64,000 bases of DNA from Helicobacter sp. 11-8110 (lineage in GTDB: Bacteria; Campylobacterota; Campylobacteria; Campylobacterales; Helicobacteraceae), in the NCBI RefSeq assembly GCF_003288905.1, contig NZ_NHYL01000006.1:1-64000 (forward strand), written 5' to 3'. The stretch's first letter is position 1. Every line of letters starts with the position of its first letter. A program made the position numbers and the translations under genes. Below are positions 9,950 to 19,292 of the stretch, piece after piece. Under the pieces are notes generated by a model. The model did not search any database. It was not told the origin of the DNA and saw nothing but the letters and a program-made list of their open reading frames with translations.

Positions 9950-11286
9950 ACTTTATTTTTTCTCCAAGTGCCTTTTTGGAATATTTTCCAATATACAAAT
10001 GCGCGCAAAAATGTCTCTAAGCAAATGCAAAGATAAATATAAGAAATAGGATAGTGAAACTTAGCAATCAAATAGCAAGGGATGACTCTTAATCCCCAAA
10101 TCATTAAAGTGTTGATGATTAATGTAATTTTAGTGATTCCTGCCCCTCTTAATGCACCATCTAAGATACAAATAAAAGCAAATGCGACTTGTGAAATACC
10201 AATGGGAATTAAATATTTTGCACTTGCTTCAATGGTTTGAGTATCATTGGTAAAAAAACTTGTAAGAAAGGGAGCAAAAAATGTCATAATTAAGCCAATT
10301 ATCCCCATAAAAAGGCTTCCAAGAAAAAGTGTATTTAAGGTGCTGTATTTGGCTTCTAGAGGTTTGTGTGCTCCAAGGTTTTGTCCCATTAATGCCATAG
10401 CAGCAATCATAAATCCAAATCCGGGCATAAAGGCAAAGCCCTCGATTCTTGTGGCGATTTGATAACCTGCTAAATCAAAAGTGCCATAAAGTGCTACGAA
10501 TTTAGCCATTAAGATCATAGACAAAAGCGTAAAAAGTCGCTCACAACCTGATGGAATTCCAACGACAAAAGCGCGTCTAATATAATCAAAATTAATTTTT
10601 CCTCTTAGAGAAATTGGGCTTTTTTTGTAACATAGCAGATATAAAAAAAGAGCTAAGGTTTCAATAAAATTGATAATCAAAGTGGCAATAGCAGCCCCAA
10701 TTACTCCAAATTCTGGGATAATTAAAAAGCCAAAAATAAAAATATATTTTAAGATAGGATTGATAAGCGTGATAAAAATTTTAATAAAAAAGGGTATTTT
10801 TGTCGCTCCAGCAGCAGAAAATGAAGAAATGCTTACTTGTTTAATTAAAAGCAAGGGAATGGTAAAAAGTGTCAAACCCAAATAAGAACTGCCAATTTCT
10901 TTGGCTTCATTAGAAATTCCAATCCAGCTAAAAAAATAGTCATAGCATAAAAATGCTAATAAGCACAAGGGAATGGAGAAACAAAAAGCTGCAAAGGTAA
11001 GACTTAAAACTACTTCATTGGCGCTTTCTCTTTGGTTTGCACCAAGGAATCTTGAAACTAAGGCGCTATTGCCAACAAAAATAATTGTTGTAAAAGCAAA
11101 AGCTAACATCATATAATTAAGACTAACTCCCACAGCCACAATGGCGTTAGCGCCAAAAACTCCGATAAACATTAAATCGATAGAGAGATTAATAATATCC
11201 AAAAGAGAATTTAGTCCAGAGGGGATAGCAATGTTTAGAATCTTTTTGCTGCGTTGTTTGGAGTAAAAATGTAAAAAATTAGGCAC
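9946..11286 (-). CDS. MATE-family multidrug efflux transporter
   Basis: About 446 residues from the GTG at 11286 (a TTG at 11295 is the alternative; no ATG is available). Twelve predicted membrane helices in two similar halves; the N-terminal half has the MATE-typical NIAIPSGLNSLLDIINLSIDLMFIG beginning in shortened form (SGLNSL, DLMFIG) and repeated GxxNxxLD-like segments. MATE proteins export cationic drugs using Na+ or H+ gradients. The start overlaps the end of the preceding methyltransferase gene, so it is probably translationally coupled at the distal end of the panD-to-MATE operon. Substrate unknown. Confidence 0.85.
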   Translation of the reverse strand: MPNFLHFYSKQRSKKILNIAIPSGLNSLLDIINLSIDLMFIGVFGANAIVAVGVSLNYMMLAFAFTTIIFVGNSALVSRFLGANQRESANEVVLSLTFAAFCFSIPLCLLAFLCYDYFFSWIGISNEAKEIGSSYLGLTLFTIPLLLIKQVSISSFSAAGATKIPFFIKIFITLINPILKYIFIFGFLIIPEFGVIGAAIATLIINFIETLALFLYLLCYKKSPISLRGKINFDYIRRAFVVGIPSGCERLFTLLSMILMAKFVALYGTFDLAGYQIATRIEGFAFMPGFGFMIAAMALMGQNLGAHKPLEAKYSTLNTLFLGSLFMGIIGLIMTFFAPFLTSFFTNDTQTIEASAKYLIPIGISQVAFAFICILDGALRGAGITKITLIINTLMIWGLRVIPCYLIAKFHYPISYIYLCICLETFLRAFVYWKIFQKGTWRKNKV

Positions 11287-11839
11287 GCGCAACAAGCCTA
11301 GCGACTAAAGCTAAAGTGTGAGAATCTCGATTTCTGGAAATAAGCTTTTCTTCATAAAAAAGAATTTCTAAGTCTAAAAATGCCCTTAAAAGCTCATTTT
11401 TTCTTAAAAGATGGGAAGAATCTGAAGCAAAAGCATTGTGAGATTCGTTGTCGCTTCTTGCAAAAGTTTCAAAAATCAAAATACCATTTTTTTTAAGCCC
11501 CTCAAAGATAGAAGGAAACAATCTGCGCTCCAAAAAAAAACTATTGCAAATAAGATCATAATGATTTTTGGGGATACTAAAGGTGTCTAAATCCACGCAA
11601 ATAGGATTAATATTGACTTCATCTTTAAGGCTTGAAATGGCATAGGTAGAAATATCAATACTATCCACCACAAAACCATTATCGCGCATAAATCTTGAAT
11701 TTCTCCCCATTCCACAAGCAATGTCTAATGCTCTACCTTTTTGCGCTTGAGTAATGTATTGAGAAAGAAGTTCTAATGGCGAGTTTGGGATAGGATTGTT
11801 TTGGTGGCGCAAATCCCACTTTTCTTTGTCGCTAATCAT
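11279..11839 (-). CDS. Class I SAM-dependent methyltransferase, TehB-like
   Basis: 186 residues from the ATG at 11839 (a TTG one codon earlier is unlikely). The SAM-binding loop LDIACGMGRNS (about residues 38-48) and the acidic end of strand 2 (DSIDIS) mark a Rossmann-fold methyltransferase of the TehB/UbiE-like group. Substrate cannot be told from sequence. It overlaps the aguB stop by 8 bases and the MATE start by 8, so it sits in the same transcription unit. Confidence 0.75.
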   Translation of the reverse strand: MISDKEKWDLRHQNNPIPNSPLELLSQYITQAQKGRALDIACGMGRNSRFMRDNGFVVDSIDISTYAISSLKDEVNINPICVDLDTFSIPKNHYDLICNSFFLERRLFPSIFEGLKKNGILIFETFARSDNESHNAFASDSSHLLRKNELLRAFLDLEILFYEEKLISRNRDSHTLALVARLVARA

Positions 11840-12713
11840 CAAAACGCTTTAAAATATTTTGATAAGAATCAATGCGTCTATCTCTCAAAAATGGCCAGAT
11901 TCTGCGCACTTCTTCACTTCGTTTTTTATCCCATTCAAAATACAAAATTTCTTCACCCTCTACACTTCCAAGTGTTAAAAGCTCTCCTTGTGCGCCAAAG
12001 GCAAAACTAGATCCCCAAAAGCGTATGCCCTCTAAAACTCCACTTTTATCTTTTTCAAATCCCACGCGATTAATGGCAACTACTGGAATCCCATTGGCTA
12101 CTGCATGACCTCTTTGAATGGCTATCCAAGCTTCCCTTTGGCGATCTTTTTCTTCTTTAAAATCAGAATCAAACCAACCAATTGCAGTTGGATAAATTAA
12201 GATTTCTGCTCCCTTTAAAGTCATACTTCTTGCAGCTTCTGGATACCATTGGTCCCAACAAATCAAGATTCCAAGCTTTCCAAGGCTTGTAGAGATAGGC
12301 GTAAATCCTAAATCCCCGGGAGTAAAATAAAATTTTTCATAAAATCCTGGATCATCTGGAATATGCATTTTTCGGTATTTTCCTGCAATTTCTCCATTAG
12401 TTTCAAAAACTACAGCAGTGTTGTGATAAAGTCCGCTTGTGCGCCGTTCAAAAAGTGAAGTTACAAGCACAATTTTATGGTTTTTAGCAATTTCACTAAA
12501 GTATTCGCAATCTTCTTCAAAACTCAACGCATAATCAAAAAAATCTACATTTTCACTTTGGCAAAAATATTCTGTTGTATGTAATTCTTGTAATAAAACA
12601 AGATTTGCACCATTTTTTGCTGCTTCTTTGATCATTTTTGCAGTGGTTTGCAGGGTGGCTGTTTTTGTGCCTTTAAAGGCTTGTTGAATGAGAGCAACTT
12701 TGATATTTTGCAT
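11832..12713 (-). CDS. aguB: N-carbamoylputrescine amidase
   Basis: 293 residues, nitrilase superfamily with the catalytic triad E43, K115 and C152 (ICWDQW). Close in motif and length to AguB enzymes, which hydrolyse N-carbamoylputrescine to putrescine, CO2 and ammonia, the last step of the agmatine route to polyamines; the H. pylori counterpart is the gene formerly called beta-alanine synthetase homologue (HP0757). Its ATG overlaps the stop of the acidic small ORF (TAATG), so it is translationally coupled to it. Confidence 0.9.
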   Translation of the reverse strand: MQNIKVALIQQAFKGTKTATLQTTAKMIKEAAKNGANLVLLQELHTTEYFCQSENVDFFDYALSFEEDCEYFSEIAKNHKIVLVTSLFERRTSGLYHNTAVVFETNGEIAGKYRKMHIPDDPGFYEKFYFTPGDLGFTPISTSLGKLGILICWDQWYPEAARSMTLKGAEILIYPTAIGWFDSDFKEEKDRQREAWIAIQRGHAVANGIPVVAINRVGFEKDKSGVLEGIRFWGSSFAFGAQGELLTLGSVEGEEILYFEWDKKRSEEVRRIWPFLRDRRIDSYQNILKRFDD

Positions 12714-12874
12714 TAATAATCCTCATCATTTTCATAATCGCTATCGCTATTATCGTAATCATCTTCATCATAATTGTATTTATCACTATCTTCATATCTA
12801 GAATCATATCCATCGTATTCTTCTTCTTCAAAATCTTCACATTCATCTTCATAACTTTTTGCTAAGATTTGCAT
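12713..12874 (-). CDS. Extremely acidic 53-residue small protein
   Basis: A 53-codon ORF between tcdA and aguB. AAGGAG lies 7 bases before its ATG (12874-12872), its start overlaps the tcdA end by 13 bases and its stop overlaps the aguB start as TAATG, all signs of real translation. By my count 25 of 53 residues are Asp/Glu and 9 are Tyr; only 3 are Lys/Arg, and nearly all of the acidity follows residue 8. No membrane segment or fold is apparent; it is probably disordered. I do not recognise a family. A DNA- or cation-mimicking, polyamine-related or regulatory role would be speculation, but position ahead of a putrescine-forming enzyme is suggestive. Confidence 0.72.
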   Translation of the reverse strand: MQILAKSYEDECEDFEEEEYDGYDSRYEDSDKYNYDEDDYDNSDSDYENDEDY

Positions 12875-13554
12875 AATGTCTCCTTTTTTAAAATAATTGA
12901 AATGGCTTCACTTGCAAGACGCAATCCAAAGCTTCCTGTAACACCACTAAAGCTTCCTAATTCCTTGCAGTGAGGGGGTTCTGGGCTAAAAATCGCTTGA
13001 AAATTTCCCTTGAAACCTTGCTTTTTTAGTCCCTCGCGAAATTTTCTAGCAAATTTATCCCCATAGGTTTTCCAAATACTAGCGCTTTGAATCTGTGAGG
13101 GATCAAGTTTCTTAGCACTTCCTGTAGAAGAAAGAAGTAGGGGCATATTTGGATTTTTGGGGTGATTGGCAATTGTGAGGGCTAGAGCGATTTTTGCATC
13201 AATATCATCAATTGCATCAATGACAATATCAAAAGGAGTAAAATCAAAATTTTGAAGAAATTCTTGAGTGATTTTAGTTTCTATGGCTTCTATGCCTTGA
13301 TATTTTTGTGCTAGGATTTTTACCTTTTTTTCTCCCACACCCTCAAAAGAGCCAATTTGTCTATTTTGATTGGTTTCATCAAAGCTATCATAATCTATAA
13401 TGCAGATTCTGCCAATTCCTGTGCGATAAAGACAATCAAGAGCGAATCCTCCAACGCCACCCACCCCAAGAAGTAAAACACTGGAATTTTGGAGTTTTGC
13501 AAAACCATCTTCTTTAAAAAGTAAAAGAGTGCGAGTAAAGCGCTTATTTGTCAT
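12862..13554 (-). CDS. tcdA: tRNA threonylcarbamoyladenosine dehydratase
   Basis: 230 residues from the ATG at 13554, chosen because it forms an ATGA overlap with the surE stop. ThiF/E1-like fold: nucleotide-binding GVGGVGG near the N-terminus, DETNQNRQ arginine motif, and DAIDDIDAK. The TcdA/CsdL group cyclises t6A37 of ANN-decoding tRNAs to ct6A using ATP. The PPHCKELGSFSG region near the C-terminus fits TcdA rather than MoeB or ThiF, which carry zinc cysteines that are missing here. Confidence 0.85.
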   Translation of the reverse strand: MTNKRFTRTLLLFKEDGFAKLQNSSVLLLGVGGVGGFALDCLYRTGIGRICIIDYDSFDETNQNRQIGSFEGVGEKKVKILAQKYQGIEAIETKITQEFLQNFDFTPFDIVIDAIDDIDAKIALALTIANHPKNPNMPLLLSSTGSAKKLDPSQIQSASIWKTYGDKFARKFREGLKKQGFKGNFQAIFSPEPPHCKELGSFSGVTGSFGLRLASEAISIILKKETLCKS

Positions 13555-14333
13555 TGCATAATCCAATTTTGTAGGGGTTGCATACTTTTTTTAGCAGTAA
13601 AATCAAGGGTGATAGGGGTGATAGAGACATAATTATTCATTACAGCGCTAAAATCTGAAGATTCTTGCTGATTGCGCTCTTTCCAATTTAGCGGATGAAG
13701 TCCTAGCCAATAGTATTCTTCTCCACGAGGATTCCTATGTAAATGTGCATCATTCCCATAAAGTCTAATTCCAAGCTCTGTAATTTTCACTCCTTTGCAT
13801 TGATCTTTTGGAATCTGTGGAATATTGACATTTAAAAACTCTCTTTTTTGAAGAGGGAAGCCATTTTCTAAGATTTTTTTTGCAAGGTTGTAAATAGTTT
13901 CTTTAGCAAGAGAAAAATCAAATCCAAAGTAATTTTTATCTTGTAAGACTTGCGAAATAGCTATAGAGGGAATATCGTGTAAAACTCCCTCCATAGCAGC
14001 ACTAGCAGTGCCTGAATAGCTAACATCTTCACCCATATTAGAGCCTATGTTGATTCCACTTACAATTAAATCTGGTTTAAATCCTTCTTCATAAAGTGCG
14101 TGAAGTGAGAGATAAATACAATCAGTTGGCGTTCCATCATCAAGTTTATAAAAATCATCATCAAGTTTTATAAATCTTAGGGGACGCGTTAGTGTCATTC
14201 CATGCCCACACGCAGATTTTTCACTCGCAGGAGCAACAATCATAACATGTCCTAGCGGAGATAAGGCTTCTTTAAGCGCTAGTAATCCTGGGGATTGGTA
14301 GCCATCATCATTAGTAATCAATATTCTTTTCAT
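13551..14333 (-). CDS. surE: 5'-nucleotidase SurE
   Basis: 260 residues, starts ITNDDGYQSPG with the metal ligands D9 and D10, followed by the SGTASAAMEG motif and SGINIGSNMG. SurE removes phosphate from nucleoside monophosphates and short polyphosphates and is linked to stationary-phase survival. It begins 10 bases after the ispA stop and overlaps tcdA by 4 bases; surE-ispA adjacency is also found in H. pylori. Confidence 0.95.
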   Translation of the reverse strand: MKRILITNDDGYQSPGLLALKEALSPLGHVMIVAPASEKSACGHGMTLTRPLRFIKLDDDFYKLDDGTPTDCIYLSLHALYEEGFKPDLIVSGINIGSNMGEDVSYSGTASAAMEGVLHDIPSIAISQVLQDKNYFGFDFSLAKETIYNLAKKILENGFPLQKREFLNVNIPQIPKDQCKGVKITELGIRLYGNDAHLHRNPRGEEYYWLGLHPLNWKERNQQESSDFSAVMNNYVSITPITLDFTAKKSMQPLQNWIMQ

Positions 14334-14343
14334 AGATTCCTCA

Positions 14344-15210
14344 TTAAAATGTAAAATATTCTTCCAAAAGGATTCTTAAGGCTTGATTAGTTTTAGGATT
14401 TAGAGATTGGAGTTGCATTTGCAAAGATTCTTGAAGCTTTTTAGCTTCTATTTTGGCAGTTTCTAATCCCAAAAGATTGACATAGCTATTTTTTTCTGAA
14501 TCATTTTGTGTTGTTTTTCCTGCTTCTTGTGAACTTTGTGTTGCATCAATAATATCATCACGGATTTGGAAAAATAGCCCTAAATCCAAGCCAATTTTAT
14601 AAAGTTTTTGGCAGAATTTTTTATCACATTTGGCTATGATTCCACCCATTTTTAAAGCAGCAGCAATAAGTTTGGCAGTTTTGTTTAAATGAATGATGCG
14701 CAACTTCTCTAAAGGTAGAGTTTGTTTTTCAAAATAGCAATCTAAGGCTTGTCCCAAAACCATACCATAGATTCCGCCATTATAGCTTAGAATCTCAGTG
14801 AGCTTGTTTTTAATTTTTGGCTTTAAAGAAGATTTGGCAATACAATAAAAACTATGAGTATTGAGTGCATCACCAACTAGAATTGCGCCACACTCATCGT
14901 ATTTGTGGTGCAAGGTTGGCACACCCCTTCTTAAAGTGGCATTGTCCATTGCTGGTAAATCATCATGAATTAGTGAATAAGTGTGCAAGATTTCTAAAGC
15001 AAGTGCAGGAGCAAAGGCTTTGGAAGTAAATTTTGATTTATTAGCATAAACAACACTTAAGAGTAATTTAGGGCGGAATCGTTTCCCACCACTTAGCACC
15101 ATTTCCCAAAGCGCTTTTTCATAATAAGGGTGAAAGCTAGGGACTTTAGGGGGTTGCGAGATGAGGTAAGATTCAAATTCGCTAAAAAGAGAATGAAGTT
15201 TCTCTGTCAT
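14344..15210 (-). CDS. ispA: Farnesyl diphosphate synthase
   Basis: 288 residues of the all-helical trans-isoprenyl diphosphate synthase family. First aspartate-rich motif DDLPAMD (D83, D84, D89; the bacterial DDx4D form) and second motif DDIID (D218, D219, D222) bind Mg-diphosphate; GGKRFRP is the IPP-binding loop. Condenses DMAPP/GPP with IPP to farnesyl diphosphate for quinone and undecaprenyl phosphate synthesis. Its start lies 29 bases inside the preceding PDZ gene, with an AAGGC before the ATG. Confidence 0.94.
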   Translation of the reverse strand: MTEKLHSLFSEFESYLISQPPKVPSFHPYYEKALWEMVLSGGKRFRPKLLLSVVYANKSKFTSKAFAPALALEILHTYSLIHDDLPAMDNATLRRGVPTLHHKYDECGAILVGDALNTHSFYCIAKSSLKPKIKNKLTEILSYNGGIYGMVLGQALDCYFEKQTLPLEKLRIIHLNKTAKLIAAALKMGGIIAKCDKKFCQKLYKIGLDLGLFFQIRDDIIDATQSSQEAGKTTQNDSEKNSYVNLLGLETAKIEAKKLQESLQMQLQSLNPKTNQALRILLEEYFTF

Positions 15211-16267
15211 TCTTTGCCTTTTGTGTATTAACTTCTATAAAAAATTGAAAATCATTGCGAGAGATAAGCCATTTTTGTCTATCATTAACATAACTTCCTA
15301 AAAAATGGATAATAGAATCATAATCTTGTGGGACATCTTTTTGATTGATTCTTAAAACCTTATCGCCAACTTGTAACTTTTCAAAACCATTTTTAGCACT
15401 AGGTAAAATTTGTGTGATTGTAAAGTCATTAGAAATTTTTATGCCTACTCTTCCAAAAAAATCTTCTTTTAAAAGCATACCACCACGTCGCTTATCCACT
15501 TTTACAGAGAGATTTTGCACTATACCATTGCGCTCTATTCTAACAGGAATTACAGAATCTTCTTTTAAATCTAAAACCACACGATTAAAGTGACTAACAT
15601 TTGGGATAGCTTCTCCATTAATCATCATAATAATATCGCCATACTCAAAGGGATTGTTATCAAAAAATGGATCAATGAGATTGACTTCAACTCTATCTTT
15701 TGAATTTTGAAACACCCTAATGCCAATATCACCATAATAAATGGGATTGTTAATAAAGCGATCAAGATATTTTTTTTCTAAAAATTGATTTTTGCCAATA
15801 CCAATTCCATAGTTTTGATCACAAATGGTATTAATAAGGCTATTCTGAAAAGTTGGGACATTTAAAGTGGCAAAATCAACAGGGCTTTGCATTCTTGTCA
15901 TAATCTTTCCACTTACACTATGAGTAGGCGTGATACTAGCAATCTCATCTTCTAGCATTTCGCTATTAATTTCTTTTAAAGAAATGGGGTTTAGATTGGT
16001 TTTTGACTCTAGGAGATAAAATCCTAAGAAAGGATCGTGTTTGAGGATTTTGTAGTCTTTTGGGGTGGTATTTGGAGAATAAAAAAATAATACACTTTTT
16101 GCAGGAAGTTTAGCATTTTTTTTCAAAGGCTTGATGGCGATTCCATAGCTTTGATCTATTTTTTCCATAGAATGCACGGCTTTAATTTGACAAGTGCTAA
16201 AATCATAAGCGACAAGCTTGATGCTTAAGCCAAGACTAAAGAGTAAAAGCAAGAGTTTTTGTTTCAT
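15182..16267 (-). CDS. Periplasmic PDZ-domain protein
   Basis: 361 residues with a Sec signal peptide (about 1-20). A PDZ-like fold is visible around residues 165-235 (YGDIGIRV, GDIIMMINGEAI) and a second at about 270-325 (GRVGIKIS, LQVGDKVLRINQKDV). No protease domain or catalytic Ser/His triad is seen. It corresponds to the conserved Helicobacter/Campylobacter protein found between ybaB and ispA. Function unknown; likely a periplasmic binding or scaffold protein. Confidence 0.7.
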   Translation of the reverse strand: MKQKLLLLLFSLGLSIKLVAYDFSTCQIKAVHSMEKIDQSYGIAIKPLKKNAKLPAKSVLFFYSPNTTPKDYKILKHDPFLGFYLLESKTNLNPISLKEINSEMLEDEIASITPTHSVSGKIMTRMQSPVDFATLNVPTFQNSLINTICDQNYGIGIGKNQFLEKKYLDRFINNPIYYGDIGIRVFQNSKDRVEVNLIDPFFDNNPFEYGDIIMMINGEAIPNVSHFNRVVLDLKEDSVIPVRIERNGIVQNLSVKVDKRRGGMLLKEDFFGRVGIKISNDFTITQILPSAKNGFEKLQVGDKVLRINQKDVPQDYDSIIHFLGSYVNDRQKWLISRNDFQFFIEVNTQKAKNDRETSFSF

Positions 16268-16270
16268 TAA

Positions 16271-16579
16271 TTAACCTTTAAAAGGAAAATTTCCAAGGTT
16301 TCCAAGCATTCCCATTGCCATTTTTTTCTTATTTCCTTCTACACTTTTGCAGACATCATTAATTGCACTCATCAATAAAATTTGAAGCGATTCTTTATCT
16401 TCTAATAATGAATCATCAATACTAATATCTATAATTTCTCCCTCACCATTAGCACTCACGCTTACTAATCCTCCACCACTTTTGGCACTAAAGGTGAGAT
16501 TTTTATTTTCTTCTTGCGCGTTTTTGAAATTTTCCTGTAAATTTTCTAGAGTTTTTGCTAAGTCTTCTGGATTAAACAT
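16271..16579 (-). CDS. ybaB: YbaB/EbfC-family nucleoid-associated protein
   Basis: 102 residues: N-terminal helix with [16 protein letters not shown], central beta sheet with ITISIDD-like SISIDDSL, and C-terminal GNLGNFPF typical of the family. Forms a small tweezer-like dimer that binds DNA without strong specificity. Overlaps the panD stop by 8 bases. Confidence 0.9.
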   Translation of the reverse strand: MFNPEDLAKTLENLQENFKNAQEENKNLTFSAKSGGGLVSVSANGEGEIIDISIDDSLLEDKESLQILLMSAINDVCKSVEGNKKKMAMGMLGNLGNFPFKG

Positions 16580-16940
16580 TTTTTAATTCCTTTTTGATTT
16601 GAATGATTTGATTATTTTCATCTACCAAAACTACTTTAGGTTCATAGTTTTCTAGCTCTTCTTTGGAGAATTGAGCATAAGCCATAATGATGATTTTATC
16701 TCCAATTTGCACTTTTCTAGCAGCAGCACCATTAAGGCAAATATCACCACTTTTGCCTTCAATAACATAAGTAGAAAATCTCTCGCCATTATTAATATTA
16801 ACAATATCAACCTTTTGACCCTCTAAAAGCCCAGCAGACTCCATAAGTTTGGTATCAATCGTAATGGAGCCAACATAATTAAGATTAGCATCACTCACTC
16901 TTGCGCGATGAATCTTGCTATAAAGCATTGTAAAATTCAA
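16572..16940 (-). CDS. panD: Aspartate 1-decarboxylase proenzyme
   Basis: 122 residues. Starts at a TTG (16940) because AAGGGAT lies before it and the first residues align with PanD N-termini better than starting at the internal ATG (M5). The self-cleavage site G24-S25 in YVGSIT creates the pyruvoyl cofactor; K9 and Y58-type region follow. Makes beta-alanine from L-aspartate for pantothenate/CoA. First gene of a long leftward run of coupled genes down to the MATE exporter. Confidence 0.93.
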   Translation of the reverse strand: MNFTMLYSKIHRARVSDANLNYVGSITIDTKLMESAGLLEGQKVDIVNINNGERFSTYVIEGKSGDICLNGAAARKVQIGDKIIIMAYAQFSKEELENYEPKVVLVDENNQIIQIKKELKNV

Positions 16941-17040
16941 AACTTATCCCTTGTTTTTGACTTCAAAAATTCTTGATATTTTAGCACATTTTAGAAATGT
17001 TTGTAGTTATTTGTAGTCATTTATGACTTTTAATAATTTT

Positions 17041-18183
17041 TTATTCTAATTCTAACCATTTTTTGTAGAGTGGTAATTGGTGTGTGATGCTAAAGGTTTT
17101 GGCTTGAGATAAAAGATTGTCTTTTTTGAAGAAATCAGGATTTTCTAAAGCCCAATGAATAGCTTCTATCATAATTTCTTTATTGTTAAGAGGAGTAGTG
17201 ATGCCACATTTACCAAGTTTAAAGTTTTGCATTTCTTGGGTGCTTTGTAAAATCATCTGAGGCGCACAATCAGTCGTGATAATAGGAATCCCTAGAGCTA
17301 ATGATTCCACTAAAACATTGGGGAATCCCTCATGATTTGAGCCAAAAAGAAAAAAGTCTGCACAACTAAGTGGCGCATAAGGGTTAGTAGTCGCCCCTAA
17401 AAGCGCAATATGATTTGTGAGTTTAAGGGCATTGATTTGCTTTTGCAAGGATTCTCTTAGCACACCCTCTCCAAGAATAAATAAGAAGATATTTTTCTCT
17501 TTGAGTGCAGCTAGTGTGTTAATTAGCAAGGCGTGATTCTTGCCCTCATCAAGTCTGCCAATGCTAACAAAAATTTTTTTCCCCTCTAGTTTTTTGGCTA
17601 GAATTTTTTCTTTGAGTGGAGTATTTTCTTGACTTAGATTCTGGATTTTTTCAAGATCAAAGCAGTTTGGGAGTAGGGTTGTTTTGGATTTTGGGACTTG
17701 AAAATTTGAGATTAAATCTTGCAAGTTTTGTGGAGAGTTAGCTGAAATTTTATCTGCCCTTTTATAGAGGGCTTGGATAAGAAAGCGATTGATTTTGGAT
17801 TGTAAATTTCCATAACCATATTGTTTGCTAGGGTAACTGCGTTCTGAAATGAATATTTTTGGCTTTTTGGCAAAAAAGGAAGCAAGAATATTGATGTAAT
17901 TTGGGCGTGTCATAAGCGAAAAAGAATGCGTACAATTGCGGATAATTTTAGAATATTTATAAGCTAAAATAGGTATTTTGATAAGTTTTTTTAGTCCGCT
18001 CTCATAAGTGGAATTTTTGCCTAAAATAACTTTGGTTACATTGCTAGGAATCTTATAGTGGCAAATATCTTCTAGTAAGACAAGTGTGATTGGATATTCT
18101 TTGCTTAGAGATTCTAAAAGCAGTGAGGTGATTCTCTCTGCGCCACCTGGACCAAGTGAGTAAATAAGGATAACTAAAGACAT
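17041..18183 (-). CDS. GT4-family glycosyltransferase, PglH/PglJ-like
   Basis: 380 residues from the ATG at 18183, which overlaps the previous gene by 10 bases; the in-frame extension upstream is out-of-frame neighbour sequence. GT-B fold with the N-terminal YSLGPGGAER motif, SIGRLDEGKNH at the start of the C-terminal half and the sugar-nucleotide binding EGFPNVLVESLALG. These match the C. jejuni PglJ/PglH transferases that add GalNAc residues to the lipid-linked N-glycan. Last gene of the pglK cluster. The exact sugar is unknown. Confidence 0.8.
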   Translation of the reverse strand: MSLVILIYSLGPGGAERITSLLLESLSKEYPITLVLLEDICHYKIPSNVTKVILGKNSTYESGLKKLIKIPILAYKYSKIIRNCTHSFSLMTRPNYINILASFFAKKPKIFISERSYPSKQYGYGNLQSKINRFLIQALYKRADKISANSPQNLQDLISNFQVPKSKTTLLPNCFDLEKIQNLSQENTPLKEKILAKKLEGKKIFVSIGRLDEGKNHALLINTLAALKEKNIFLFILGEGVLRESLQKQINALKLTNHIALLGATTNPYAPLSCADFFLFGSNHEGFPNVLVESLALGIPIITTDCAPQMILQSTQEMQNFKLGKCGITTPLNNKEIMIEAIHWALENPDFFKKDNLLSQAKTFSITHQLPLYKKWLELE

Positions 18184-19292
18184 TGTTTTAGCTCTTTGAG
18201 AGTGGATTCGACCATTTTTTGAGCAGAAAAGTTTCGCAAAATATGATCTCTTGCTTGTTTTTTTAGGGTTTGCAAAGAATCTTTTGGAAGTGCTAGGATA
18301 GAATCTAATCCTTGACAAAAAGATTCTAAGTCTTTTTTAGGGAAGCAATAAGGGTAGTTTTGCTTAAAATTAGCAATTATTCTGCTTTCTCCAGCATCGC
18401 TAACAAGTGGAATGCATTCACACGCCATAGCTTCGGCAATAGAGTTTGAAAAACTCTCTGTATAAGAGGTTGAAAGAATGCAGTCAAAAAGAGAATAAAA
18501 CATTGGCGTGTCTTTTTGGATACCCAAGAACAAAAATCGCTTTTTAAATTCCCCTAAAATTGTCTCACACTCTTTTAGAATCTCTTCATTAATTTTTCCA
18601 ATGGCAATAAAAAAAACTTTTTGATTCTTAGCTAGAATTTCTTTAGCACCTTTTGCAAGTAGTGGATAATCTTTGACCTTATCCATTCGTGCAGCTATTC
18701 CAAAGACAAAAGAATCTTTGGGGATTTTTAGGGAGCTTTTAAGGGCGTTAGATTGCTTGGGGTAAAACTTAGTTGTATCAATGCCATTGTAAATAATTTT
18801 GGCTTTTTCCATGTTGTATTTGGCATTTTTATAAAAGCTAATGGCATCACTTGAATTGCAAATAATAGTTGCTGCTTTGGAGCTTAAGAATCTTTGTAAG
18901 TAAAAATAAATTTTAGAGAATAATGAAAGTCTTGCTATGTCAATTCCACTAGAGCGGAATCCCCAAATAACAGGAATTTTTAAAAAGCTACTAGCCAAAA
19001 GGCTAAAAAGATTAGAATCAGGCATAAAAGCATAAATGCAATCAGGTTGAAACTCTTTTATAAGTTTGCGATAGTGCCATAAAAATAGAAAATCTCCCTT
19101 GCTTTTTTTGTGAAGACAAAAATGTGGAATCCCATTAATTTCATCTGCTAATTCACCTCCGCTATAAAAAGTGCAAAGAAGCAAATTCACTTCTTGCTTT
19201 TTGGCTAATCCGCGTGCTAGTAGCACCCATTGTCTCTCAGCTCCGCCAACAAAAAGAGAGCGAATTACAAGCAGAATCTTTATTTTTTTCAT
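18174..19292 (-). CDS. GT4-family glycosyltransferase
   Basis: 372 residues, GT-B fold. N-terminal FVGGAERQW loop, central GIAARMDKVKDYPLL, and the donor-binding EX7E region SFSNSIAEAMACECIP. Cytoplasmic face of the inner membrane. It overlaps GT2 by 4 bases (ATGA) and the next GT4 by 10, so it is part of the glycan assembly operon headed by pglK. Acceptor and donor cannot be assigned. Confidence 0.83.
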   Translation of the reverse strand: MKKIKILLVIRSLFVGGAERQWVLLARGLAKKQEVNLLLCTFYSGGELADEINGIPHFCLHKKSKGDFLFLWHYRKLIKEFQPDCIYAFMPDSNLFSLLASSFLKIPVIWGFRSSGIDIARLSLFSKIYFYLQRFLSSKAATIICNSSDAISFYKNAKYNMEKAKIIYNGIDTTKFYPKQSNALKSSLKIPKDSFVFGIAARMDKVKDYPLLAKGAKEILAKNQKVFFIAIGKINEEILKECETILGEFKKRFLFLGIQKDTPMFYSLFDCILSTSYTESFSNSIAEAMACECIPLVSDAGESRIIANFKQNYPYCFPKKDLESFCQGLDSILALPKDSLQTLKKQARDHILRNFSAQKMVESTLKELKQCL

